A stretch of 7,848 bases of DNA from Deltaproteobacteria bacterium (GTDB lineage: Bacteria; Desulfobacterota; Binatia; Binatales; Binataceae), in NCBI GenBank assembly GCA_003161515.1, contig PMOH01000338.1:1459-9306 (forward strand), written 5' to 3'. Positions 1-6,614 of this stretch are shown piece after piece (the first letter of the stretch is position 1; each line of letters opens with the position of its first letter). A program made the position numbers and the translations under genes. The notes beneath the pieces are model-generated. The model worked only from the letters and a program-made list of their open reading frames with translations, was not told the origin of the DNA and searched no databases.

Positions 1-176
1 CGCAAAATGGCGAGGACGCCCTTTTGCTCTCAGGTTCTTTTTTCTGTGTCCACTCAGAGCTGTTTTTGTGTCATCCCGAGCGAAGCCGAGGGACCCCGGA
101 TCTTTCTCGGTGCCAGCCGACGCACCCCCAATCACGGATCAACCGACAGTGCGTGGCGCTCGATCTTCTTTCCGCA
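1..176 (+). repeat. Dispersed intergenic repeat, copy 1
   Basis: This non-coding stretch aligns, with small indels, to 5531-5696 in the same orientation. The best-conserved core is 66-142, which matches 5587-5663 at 75 of 77 positions; the only differences are at 110-111. The core carries the motif gtgtcatcccgagcgaagcc, including GCGAAGC at 80-86. Short ORFs across it translate to peptides such as CHPERSRGTPDL in one frame and SSRAKPRDPGSF in another. Such peptides recur as spurious predictions in repeat-rich bacterial genomes, so I call no protein here. The left edge may continue beyond the window. Similarity fades near 176, about 20 bp before the stop codon of the epimerase gene. Its function is unknown. 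It is not visibly bounded by a transposase or target-site duplication. Confidence 0.8.
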
Positions 177-197
177 AATCAGGAGTGCGCCGTCCGG

Positions 198-1094
198 TCA
201 CGAGTCGAAATAGCGCGTATGATCAAGATCAGAAATCAGCCCAGGCTGTGTCGGACGCCATCCCAACCGCTCCTGCGTTTGCGCGCTTGACGCCGGGACG
301 TCGATACCCATGAAGAACCCGAGCCAGCCAAAGTGCTCGGATGCTTCCGCGGGAGACTTGGCGATCACCTTTACCTTCAGACCGCGGCCGACTGCTTCCG
401 CGATGTCTCGAAACGCCACGCCTTCTTCGCCGACCGCATTGTACCTGGCCCCCGCATCATCCTTCTCCAGCGCCAGCCTGTAGAGCCGGGCTGTATCGAG
501 CACATGCACCGCGGGCCAGCGGTAAAGCCCGTCGCCGACGAACGCCGACACACCTTTCTCGCGAGCTACAGCGATCACGTAGGTGACCAGGCCTTGCTTG
601 ACCCGGTCGTGGACCTGCGGCAGGCGCACCACCGAAACGCGCACGCCCCGTTGCGCCATCGCGGCGGCCGCCTCTTCCGACGCACTGCGTGGAATGCCAG
701 CCGAGCTGGGAGTGGGCGCATCTTCTTCGGTCGAGAGGCGGCCCGGAGTGAGGACGACCGCGGTCCCGGAGGTGACGATCAACGGACGATCAGAGCCAAC
801 CAGCGCGGAGCCGAGAGCCTCGATGGCGTGTCGGTCTGCCTCACAGTTGGCCGCGTATTTCGAAAAGTCGTGGTTGAAGGCGCAGTGAATCACGCCATCG
901 GAGGACGCTGCGCCACTTCGCAGGCTTTCGAGGTCTTCAAGATCACCTCGATGCACCTGCGCACCGGCGCCGACAAGAGACTTGGCGCCCGCATCTGATC
1001 GTGCAAGACCGATCACCTGATGTCCCGCGTTGATCAGCTCCGGAACAACAGCAGAACCGATGAATCCCGTAGCACCAGTGACGAATACACGCAT
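198..1094 (-). CDS. NAD(P)-dependent epimerase/dehydratase-like SDR
   Basis: The 298-residue product is an extended/atypical short-chain dehydrogenase with an N-terminal Rossmann fold. It opens MRVFVTGATGFIGSAVV; the TGxxGxxG dinucleotide-binding motif is at residues 6-13, and GDLED at 50-54 is the usual acidic turn. The C-terminal half has WPAVHVLDTARLYRLALEK (193-211) and LGWRPT (277-282), both typical of epimerase-like SDRs. The catalytic Tyr-x-x-x-Lys pair is not visible where expected: the segment after TSGTAV reads GIPRSASEEAAAA. This points to the atypical SDR5/SDR7-like group, whose substrates are mostly undefined, so I give no substrate. An AAAGGAGA ribosome-binding site (1101-1108 on the complement) lies 6 nt before the ATG. 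The gene starts 28 bp after the end of ald on the same strand and is probably cotranscribed with it. The length is normal for the family. Confidence 0.9.
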   Translation of the reverse strand: MRVFVTGATGFIGSAVVPELINAGHQVIGLARSDAGAKSLVGAGAQVHRGDLEDLESLRSGAASSDGVIHCAFNHDFSKYAANCEADRHAIEALGSALVGSDRPLIVTSGTAVVLTPGRLSTEEDAPTPSSAGIPRSASEEAAAAMAQRGVRVSVVRLPQVHDRVKQGLVTYVIAVAREKGVSAFVGDGLYRWPAVHVLDTARLYRLALEKDDAGARYNAVGEEGVAFRDIAEAVGRGLKVKVIAKSPAEASEHFGWLGFFMGIDVPASSAQTQERLGWRPTQPGLISDLDHTRYFDS

Positions 1095-1122
1095 ACGACT
1101 TCTCCTTTACTTAGCGTCCAGC

Positions 1123-2226
1123 TTACCACGGCGAGTGCGGTTTCATCTTGAGCGCTTGCGCTACCGCCGGATGCACGATGTGGCCGTCGAACGTGTTCAG
1201 GCCGTGGCGAATGGCGTAGTTGTTCAAGCCCGCTTCGAGGATGCCGCGATCCGCGATCTCCAGCGCGTAAGTCAGCGTCGCGTTGGTGAGCGCGTAGGTC
1301 GAAGTGTGTGGAACCATCGCCGGCATGTTGGTTACGCAGTAGTGCACGACGCCGTTGCGCATGAATGTCGGGCGTGCGTGCGTTGTAGGCGCTGACGTTT
1401 CTGCAATACCGCCTTGGTCGATCGATAGGTCCACGATCGCAGCGCCGGGACGCATCCGCGAAACCATCTTCGCGCTCAGCAGCCGTGGCGCCCGCGCACC
1501 GGGAACCAGCACCGCGCCAATCACGAGGTCGCAGTTGGTGACCTCTTCTTCCAGCGTCGCGCGATTCGACATCACGGTGGTCACGCGTCCGCCGAGCAAG
1601 TCGCCCAGGTAGCGCAGACGCGTCGGGTTGATATCCATTATCGTGACTTCTGCGCCGACGCCCGCCGCCACTCGGCATGCGTTGAGTCCCGAAATTCCGC
1701 CGCCAAGTACGACCACCTTGCCGGGCCGCACACCCGACGCGCCGCTTAGCAGGACGCCGCGCCCGCCGCTGCGCGCCTGCAGGCACCATGAGCCGGCCTG
1801 GATCGCGAGGCGTCCCGCGACTTCGCTCATCGGCGCGAGCAGTGGCAAACTCGAATCCTCGAGCTGAATAGTTTCATAGCCGATTGCCGTCACGCGTCGG
1901 CGAAGCAACTCGCGCGACAGGCGCGGGTCCGCGGCTAGATGAAGATAGGTGAAAAGAATCTGCCCGGGACGCATCAGCGGATATTCCGGTGGCTGCGGCT
2001 CCTTGACCTTAAGAATCATGTCGGCGCGCATCCAGACACCGGTCGCTCCGTTCACGATCGACGCGCCCGCTTTGCGATAATCCTGATCGGCGAATCCGCT
2101 GCCGACGCCCGCGCCGGCCTGCACCGTCACGCGATGACCGTGAGTGCGCAGCGCGGCGACACCCGCCGGCGTCAGCGACACGCGCTGCTCGTCGGATTTG
2201 ATTTCAGTGGGGATGCCGACATTCAT
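1123..2226 (-). CDS. ald: Alanine dehydrogenase
   Basis: This cytoplasmic enzyme (EC 1.4.1.1) reversibly converts L-alanine, NAD+ and water to pyruvate, NADH and ammonium. The 367-residue product is close to the usual length of about 370. It opens MNVGIPTEIKSDEQRVSLTP. The residues known for substrate binding and catalysis fall at their standard numbers: Arg15, Lys75 in KVKEP, His96 in YLHLAAD and Asp270 in DLSIDQGG. The NAD-binding Rossmann motif GGGISG is at 175-180, with Asp198 at the end of the next strand (TIMDIN) positioned for the ribose. A strong GGAGGAA site (complement of 2236-2242) lies 9 nt before the ATG. It is the first gene of a likely two-gene minus-strand transcript with the SDR gene. 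It is divergent from gcvH, another amino-acid nitrogen/carbon gene. A dyad over a possible -35 box upstream suggests regulation. Confidence 0.97.
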   Translation of the reverse strand: MNVGIPTEIKSDEQRVSLTPAGVAALRTHGHRVTVQAGAGVGSGFADQDYRKAGASIVNGATGVWMRADMILKVKEPQPPEYPLMRPGQILFTYLHLAADPRLSRELLRRRVTAIGYETIQLEDSSLPLLAPMSEVAGRLAIQAGSWCLQARSGGRGVLLSGASGVRPGKVVVLGGGISGLNACRVAAGVGAEVTIMDINPTRLRYLGDLLGGRVTTVMSNRATLEEEVTNCDLVIGAVLVPGARAPRLLSAKMVSRMRPGAAIVDLSIDQGGIAETSAPTTHARPTFMRNGVVHYCVTNMPAMVPHTSTYALTNATLTYALEIADRGILEAGLNNYAIRHGLNTFDGHIVHPAVAQALKMKPHSPW

Positions 2227-2313
2227 GCTCGAAAGTTCCTCCGCCCGCTCCGACGATACGGGCGTAGTTCGCTGCTGGCAATCGCGGCCGGTGAACGCAC
2301 TAACGCCATCGAC

Positions 2314-2335
2314 GCGTGACAGTCAAGAGTCACGC
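2314..2335. promoter_or_regulatory. Perfect 7-bp dyad over a possible ald -35 box
   Basis: GCGTGAC (2314-2320) and GTCACGC (2329-2335) are perfect inverted repeats separated by 8 nt. On the minus strand the spacer reads TCTTGACT, so a TTGACT -35-like hexamer (complement of 2321-2326) sits inside the dyad. At 16-17 bp spacing the possible -10 (complement of 2298-2304, GTTAGT or TTAGTG) is poor. A dimeric regulator bound here would block or touch an ald promoter. Lrp/AsnC-type regulators such as AldR control ald in other bacteria, but no regulator gene is in the window and the assignment is inference. It could also be a chance palindrome. Confidence 0.35.
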
Positions 2336-2370
2336 AGGTGATCAGTGTTCGGCGGGGTACGAATCGGAAC

Positions 2371-2399
2371 TTGACAAAACTCGCGCCGCTGCGCTTCAT
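2371..2399 (+). promoter_or_regulatory. Possible gcvH promoter
   Basis: An exact TTGACA hexamer is at 2371-2376. At 17-bp spacing the -10 position (2394-2399) reads CTTCAT, which matches TATAAT at only three positions. An alternative -10-like TAAAAT lies at 2443-2448, nearer the gene, but has no good -35. Either would give a plausible leader for gcvH. I see no glycine-riboswitch-like folding or conserved core in 2400-2477. Confidence 0.3.
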
Positions 2400-2477
2400 G
2401 AGTCTTGGACGTGATCGCGTCGGCCTCGCGCGAAGAGGAACGTAAAATGCGCACCGCTCACGATCATCGGAGGAGTC

Positions 2478-2867
2478 ATGGAGATCCCGCAGGGACTCAA
2501 ATATTCGAAAGAGCATGAATGGGTCGCGACTGAAGATACAGTTGCGACCATTGGAATTACCGACCACGCGCAAGACCAGTTGGGCGAGATTGTGTACATC
2601 GAATTGCCCGCCGTCGGCGACAAGGTCAGCAAGGACGATCCGTTCGGCGTGGTCGAGTCGGTCAAGGCCGTGTCGGATATTTACGCGCCGGTGACCGGCA
2701 CTGTGATCGAGATCAACGAAGACCTGCCCGAGAGTCCCGAAACCGTCAATGAAGATCCGTACGGCGACGGATGGCTGATCAAGGTGAAGATTACCGACAT
2801 GAGCGATCTCGAAGACCTGATGGACGCCGACGAATACACTGAACTGCTCGCGCGCGAGAAAGAATAG
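2478..2867 (+). CDS. gcvH: Glycine cleavage system H protein
   Basis: This is the lipoyl carrier of the glycine cleavage system. Its swinging lipoyl-lysine takes the aminomethyl group from the P protein (GcvP), presents it to the T protein (GcvT), and is reoxidised by the L protein (Lpd). The 129-residue product is the usual length. It opens MEIPQGLKYSKEHEWV and contains ITDHAQDQLGEIVYIELP (27-44). The lipoylation motif ESVKAVSDIYAPVTG places the modified residue at Lys63. PYGDGWLIKVK is the typical C-terminal strand. GGAGGAG (2469-2475) lies just upstream of the ATG and fixes the start. No gcvT, gcvP or lipoate-ligase gene is adjacent within the window, so the partners are encoded elsewhere. 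The gene is divergent from ald and ends 16 bp from the convergent stop codon of the zinc-ribbon gene. Confidence 0.97.
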   Translation: MEIPQGLKYSKEHEWVATEDTVATIGITDHAQDQLGEIVYIELPAVGDKVSKDDPFGVVESVKAVSDIYAPVTGTVIEINEDLPESPETVNEDPYGDGWLIKVKITDMSDLEDLMDADEYTELLAREKE

Positions 2868-2883
2868 TCGCGGCAAATGCGAT

Positions 2884-4245
2884 TCAGGCCGGCGGTGGGG
2901 AACTCAAGCTGGATTCGGCCTTCGACACCGAGATTCTAATCTTGCCGGCCCCCGTGGGAGGATCGATGAACACCATCAGGAACGGCGCCGACGCCGCCGG
3001 ATCCATCGCGAACGTCTTCGGCGGACTCAAGCCCTGAGAAAATTCGATTTCGCGCGGCGTCATCTCCCCGAGCATCTTGGCCGAGAGCTCGTTGCCGCAA
3101 AAGACGCTCTGGCTGGCTACCGGACGCGGACTCGCGCCGATCAAGTCGGCGTCGATCCCAACCAGGTGCAGCGGCCGCGGCCCGACATTCTGCGCAGTGC
3201 CGGTTATCACGAGCGCGGTATGTCCGCCCTTGAGCTCGTAATAATTCGAGTGGACGTCATGCAGCGCGACCAGCATCGCGGGTACAATCGGCCGCGCAAA
3301 GTATCTGCCGATTTGCGGCGCGGTGCTGAGAATCCGCGCACTCGCGGCGGGCTCGCCGCAGATGAGCGCGCTCGCACCGAGGAAAGCGATCGCGACGAAA
3401 AAAAACAGCGCGAGAAAAGCCCCCGACGAATGAGTCGCGCCGGCGTATGCCGATTCAGCGGTATCGTCGTCGTCGGCGCGCCCCATCTGGAAGGCAGAAG
3501 ATTTCGCTTGGGCAGGCGGCTGCGCGTATCGAGGCATCTCTGCTTCCAGCGGAGCAGCCATGCGCCGCACCTGAGTGGGTTTCGGCGGCGGCGCCGACTC
3601 GTCGTCGGTCATCATCGACGGCGCTTGACGCAGTGGGGCACGCTCGAAATCGTCGGGCGTCTCGCCCACCTGCCATCCACCGTCGTGCGGCTCTGGTCGC
3701 TCGAGCTCGTCTTCTGGCGGCGCGTCGCCACTTTGAGCGCGCTCGTCGCTGAAATCGAATCTCAGATTTTCTCCGGTGTCAGCTTTCGGCTCGCGGTCGC
3801 CGAAAGTGCGATTAAGCGGATCGTCGGCTTCCGGTTTCTGTCGAATTTTTTCCTCTCGAACTTCGGGCTTTGCTTGCGCAACCGCCGCTGGAGCCGGTCG
3901 CTGAGCGGGCTCTTGCTGTTCCGGCTCCGATCTTTGTGCGCGAACTTCCGCCTTCGGCGCGACGGTCGGCCGCGCGTCGATTCGAGCATCGGAACGCTTG
4001 ACTACGTCGCTTTCGACCGGCGACTTGAGCGCGCTGGGGCGCGGCCGCGCGGGGCGGATCGTACGCGGCTGTTGCGTTTCACTCTCGGGCGCTTCGGGAG
4101 CCGGTTTGCGCACTTTCGCGGGCACCGGGTCGGCGTTGAACACGTGGCCGCATCGCGAGCACTTGAAAGTCGGTGTATCGTCGGGCAGGACCCGCTCGTC
4201 AATTCGATAACGGGTGTGGCAACTGGTGCATTGAATCTCGATCAT
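2884..4245 (-). CDS. MJ0042-type zinc-ribbon, single-TM, DUF3426-like protein
   Basis: I set the start at ATG 4245 (453 residues), not at the in-frame ATG 54 nt upstream. MIEIQCTSCHTRYRID is the canonical beginning of the family, and a GAGGTGG stretch lies just before it. Residues 1-36 form a zinc ribbon with Cys6, Cys9, Cys29 and Cys32 (CTSC and CSRCGHVF). A long low-complexity linker follows (about 45-270), rich in Pro, Glu, Arg and Ala and probably disordered. One hydrophobic segment (about 276-296, AFLALFFFVAIAFLGASALI) is the likely membrane span. The C-terminal part, about 150 residues, contains LVITGTAQNVGPRPLHLVGI and resembles the DUF3426/FxLYD beta-sandwich usually found beyond the membrane in these proteins. 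The ribbon would then be cytoplasmic. The exact role is unknown; sensing or scaffolding is a guess. The gene is divergent from the glycosyltransferase at 4317, with a 71-bp spacer. Confidence 0.85.
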   Translation of the reverse strand: MIEIQCTSCHTRYRIDERVLPDDTPTFKCSRCGHVFNADPVPAKVRKPAPEAPESETQQPRTIRPARPRPSALKSPVESDVVKRSDARIDARPTVAPKAEVRAQRSEPEQQEPAQRPAPAAVAQAKPEVREEKIRQKPEADDPLNRTFGDREPKADTGENLRFDFSDERAQSGDAPPEDELERPEPHDGGWQVGETPDDFERAPLRQAPSMMTDDESAPPPKPTQVRRMAAPLEAEMPRYAQPPAQAKSSAFQMGRADDDDTAESAYAGATHSSGAFLALFFFVAIAFLGASALICGEPAASARILSTAPQIGRYFARPIVPAMLVALHDVHSNYYELKGGHTALVITGTAQNVGPRPLHLVGIDADLIGASPRPVASQSVFCGNELSAKMLGEMTPREIEFSQGLSPPKTFAMDPAASAPFLMVFIDPPTGAGKIRISVSKAESSLSSPPPA

Positions 4246-4316
4246 TCCCCCACCTCGCATCCCGCGAAAAAAATTATCACACGGCAAGGTGCCGCGCATC
4301 TGCGGAGCGTCGCGCG

Positions 4317-5442
4317 ATGCGGATAGCGCTGCTTACGCGCCGTTTCGATAGCGCGGGCGGCGGCACCGAGCGCGACTTAATCGTTACGGCGAATTGCCTG
4401 CGCGCCGCCGGGCATCAGGTCACGATTTTTGCCGACGAGATCCGCGGTGCGACCGGGACGTGGAATGTTCGTCGAGTCGGTGGTCGCTTGAGGCTCGGCC
4501 GCGCGCTTTCGCTGATCCGATTCGCATGGACCGCCGCACCCGCAGCGCGCCGCGCCGGCGCAGACCTCGTCTTGAGCTTTCGCGCGATGCGTCGGCGCGG
4601 ACGTTATGCGCTCTGGCGGCGGCGCGCATGCCAGTTATCTCCGCGCGGCACGCAAATGGCGCGGTCCGCTCGGCGCGACTGCGATGCGGCTCAGTCCGTA
4701 TCATCAGGTGCAAATGCTGGTCGAGCGCCAGGCGTTCCGAAATCCCGCCCTCAAGCGCGTTATCGCAGTGTCTAACTTCGTTCGCGACGATCTGATTCGC
4801 GAATTCAACCTCGCTCCCGAAAAAACGATGACGATTTACAACGGCGTCGATCTCGACCGCTTCCAGCCGGCCACCGATTCGTCGCAGCGCGAGGTGGTGC
4901 GCCAGAAATTTGTGGTTCCTGCCAGTGCGCGGGTGGTCGCGTTCGTCGGCAACGGCTTCGCGCGCAAGGGACTGGGATTCCTCATCGAAGCATGGCCGCT
5001 GGTCGCCGGTGGCGCATTCCTGCTGGTAGTCGGCAGCGATCGACAGACCGAAAAATTCGCGCGCCGCGCCCACGCGCTCAACGTCGGCGGGCGAGTGGTC
5101 TTCACTGGTCCACAGCCCAAGGTCGAGGAAATTTTCCACGCGTCCGACGCGTTCGCGATGCCGTCGCTGTTCGAACCCTTCGGCAACGTCGTGATGGAAG
5201 CGATGGCTAGCGGATTGCCCGCACTCACGAGCGCGTTCTCAGGCGTCGCCGAAGTCATCCCACCGTCGATGCGCGGCTTCCGCGTCGATAATCCCGACGA
5301 CGTCGGCGAAGTCGCACTCCGCCTCGGCGCCCTGTTCGACGCCCCCAAAAGCCTCGCCAATGAAGCGCGCGCGACCGCCGAAAAATTCACCTGGGCGCGC
5401 TATGCCAAGGAACTGAACGCGCTGCTCGAATCGATAGGGTAG
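4317..5442 (+). CDS. Glycosyltransferase family 4 (WaaG-like), frameshifted
   Basis: This is a GT-B-fold glycosyltransferase likely to add a sugar to a surface glycan such as LPS core. The N-terminal half begins MRIALLTRRFDSAGGGTERD at ATG 4317, with GGAG at 4304-4307. It is open only in the frame of 4317, up to a stop at 4775. From 4576 the homologous sequence continues in the next frame (ARCVGADVMRSGGGAHASYL) to the stop at 5442. Removing one T from TTT at 4578-4580 restores a 374-residue protein reading GADLVLSFARCVGADVMRSG. In restored numbering, GNGFARKG is at 211-218 and the EX7E motif FEPFGNVVMEAM has Glu286 and Glu294. These are the nucleotide-sugar-binding features of GT4. The length is normal once repaired. 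The locus is a recent pseudogene, a sequencing or assembly error, or less likely a programmed +1 shift. The C-terminal part alone (ATG 4606) lacks most of the acceptor domain. Confidence 0.85.
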
Positions 5443-5467
5443 TGAAACCGTAAATCACTAAATTAAA

Positions 5468-5492
5468 TGTGAACCCCGCGGTGGGTTTCACA
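5468..5492. terminator. Hairpin between convergent genes
   Basis: TGTGAACCCC (5468-5477) pairs with GGGTTTCACA (5483-5492) across a 5-nt loop, with 9 of 10 positions complementary. It begins 26 bp after the GT4 stop codon, in the spacer between converging genes, which is where a terminator is expected. There is no T-run on the plus side. A similar GTGAAACC sits at 5442-5449 and could form an alternative pairing with the right arm. Confidence 0.4.
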
Positions 5493-5501
5493 CTTCCCTC
5501 G

Positions 5502-5518
5502 GCAGGGGTGACCCCTGC
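5502..5518. terminator. Second inverted repeat in the convergent spacer
   Basis: GCAGGGGT (5502-5509) and ACCCCTGC (5511-5518) are perfect 8-bp inverted repeats around one central base. As RNA, six GC-rich pairs could form around a five-base loop on either strand. No T-run follows. It may act with the hairpin at 5468 as a bidirectional terminator, or may be a palindromic part of the repeat element that starts at 5531. Confidence 0.35.
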
Positions 5519-5530
5519 ACCCAGTGAAAT

Positions 5531-5741
5531 CGCGAAATGTCGAGGACGATCTTTCGCTCTCAGATTCTTTTTCTGTCGCCTGCGTCTTGTGTCATCCCGA
5601 GCGAAGCCGAGGGACCCCGGATCTTTCTCGACGCCAGCCGACGCACCCCCAATCACGGATCAAACACTTTGTGTGAGACTCGATCTTCATTCCGGTCTTT
5701 GTGTCATTCAGAGCGAAGCGAAGAATCCCGGTTCCTTCCTA
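5531..5741 (+). repeat. Dispersed intergenic repeat, copy 2 (two units)
   Basis: Positions 5531-5696 align with 1-176 in the same orientation; both begin with a cgc(a/g)aaatg stretch and share ctcgatcttc near the right end. Within it, 5589-5630 is a unit beginning gtgtcatcccgagcgaagcc. A second, diverged unit beginning gtgtcattcagagcgaagcg follows at 5701-5741, 112 bp downstream. Both units contain the heptamer GCGAAGC (5601-5607 and 5713-5719). The element fills most of the gene-free spacer 5443-5768. Short ORFs over it are repeat translations, not genes. I see no terminal inverted repeats or target-site duplication. Confidence 0.8.
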
Positions 5742-5768
5742 CATCGCTAAAGTTGATGCCGCTGAGCG

Positions 5769-6614
5769 CTAGCCACCCAAACCGTCGAACATTCCGCGCG
5801 CGATCGCGAGCCTCCGTTCTTCGCGCGCGATTCGCGCGATGCCGGCGCGCGTCAATTTCGCAATCCGCAGCCGCGCCATCGCGATCGCGTTCTTCAAAAT
5901 CACATCCGCCGCGGAATGCTTCTCATGCAGCATCCGGCATCGCCCACGCTCGCGCGCAATCCTGATAAACCGTTCGCGATTCGCGCGCGACGGATCCACT
6001 TCATGATAGACCAGCGCCTTCGGCGCGTACCCGATCCGAAAGCCCGCGCCTCGCAGGCGTTGCGACATCTCGGTTTCTTCCTCATGCCCGCCCGCGCCGG
6101 GACCAAGCCGCTCGTCGAACGGTCCAACTTGCTTGAGCACCTCCGCGCGAAACGCCATGTTCGCGCCGAGCACTCCGCGGACCTCGATCACTTCCTCGCC
6201 CTGATCGACGATCGGCAGGTCAAGGTACGGTGCCATCGGCCCGACTTTCTTTTCGGGATCTTCGGCAGCAAGGATTTTCCCTTTCATCGCAGCAAACTCG
6301 CGATGCGTGTCGAAGAAATTCTCGACTGCTGCGAGATAACCCGGCGCGACGACGAGATCGTCGTCGAGGAAAACCAGGATTTCTCCGCCCGCCTGTTGAA
6401 TCGCGCGATTCTGAATCCTGCACTTCCCGGCGCGCGGTTCGTGCAGATGCGTGAGCGGTGCGCCTTCGAGCGACAACTGTATCGGCGCAGGCGTACCATT
6501 CTCCGCGATGATTATCTCGCGCGTGCCGGTCGCGAGTTCAGGCGCGAGGCTCGCCACCAGTCGCGGCAGCGAGTCGGGACGATTATGCGTCGCGATAATG
6601 ACCGACGTTTTCAA
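5769..6614 (-). CDS. Glycosyltransferase family 2
   Basis: This GT-A-fold transferase probably adds a sugar to a cell-surface glycan; donor and acceptor cannot be read from the sequence. I start it at TTG 6614 (281 residues). The family's first strand, KTSVIIATHNRPDSLP, begins at the next codon, and upstream in-frame sequence lies inside the methyltransferase gene and shows no family similarity. The TTG overlaps the methyltransferase stop as TTGA, with AAGGG just upstream, so translation is probably coupled. Key motifs are IIIAENG (34-40), FLDDDLVV with the metal-binding Asp triad at 84-86, GANMAFR (150-156), HEEETEMSQRLRGAG (177-191) carrying the likely acidic catalytic base, and VYHEVDPSR (202-210). 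The C-terminal 60 residues are Arg/Ala-rich and helical, possibly membrane-associated. It converges on the GT4 gene across the repeat-containing spacer. Confidence 0.9.
   Translation of the reverse strand: MKTSVIIATHNRPDSLPRLVASLAPELATGTREIIIAENGTPAPIQLSLEGAPLTHLHEPRAGKCRIQNRAIQQAGGEILVFLDDDLVVAPGYLAAVENFFDTHREFAAMKGKILAAEDPEKKVGPMAPYLDLPIVDQGEEVIEVRGVLGANMAFRAEVLKQVGPFDERLGPGAGGHEEETEMSQRLRGAGFRIGYAPKALVYHEVDPSRANRERFIRIARERGRCRMLHEKHSAADVILKNAIAMARLRIAKLTRAGIARIAREERRLAIARGMFDGLGG

Noticed and set aside
68..313. Small protein ORFs over the left repeat
   Set aside because: The same peptides appear over the second repeat copy at 5537-5750. They track the repeat rather than a conserved gene and have no ribosome-binding sites of note.
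333..998. 221-residue plus-strand ORF antisense to the SDR gene
   Set aside because: It lies wholly within a gene with clear family motifs and a strong ribosome-binding site on the other strand. Long antisense ORFs are expected in GC-rich coding DNA, and its sequence shows no family features.
1034..1789. 251-residue minus-strand ORF in another frame of ald
   Set aside because: It overlaps a complete alanine dehydrogenase with all catalytic residues. The product is Arg-rich nonsense-like sequence.
2400..2477. Glycine riboswitch upstream of gcvH
   Set aside because: The leader lacks the conserved glycine-aptamer core and is too short for a tandem aptamer.
2223..2876. 217-residue minus-strand ORF across gcvH and the ald spacer
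   Set aside because: It is antisense to a textbook gcvH with the lipoyl-lysine motif, and there is no recognisable domain in the minus-strand product.
3166..4326. 386-residue plus-strand ORF antisense to the zinc-ribbon gene
   Set aside because: It is Arg-rich low-complexity sequence mirroring the linker of the real gene. The minus strand has the zinc ribbon, membrane span and C-terminal domain.
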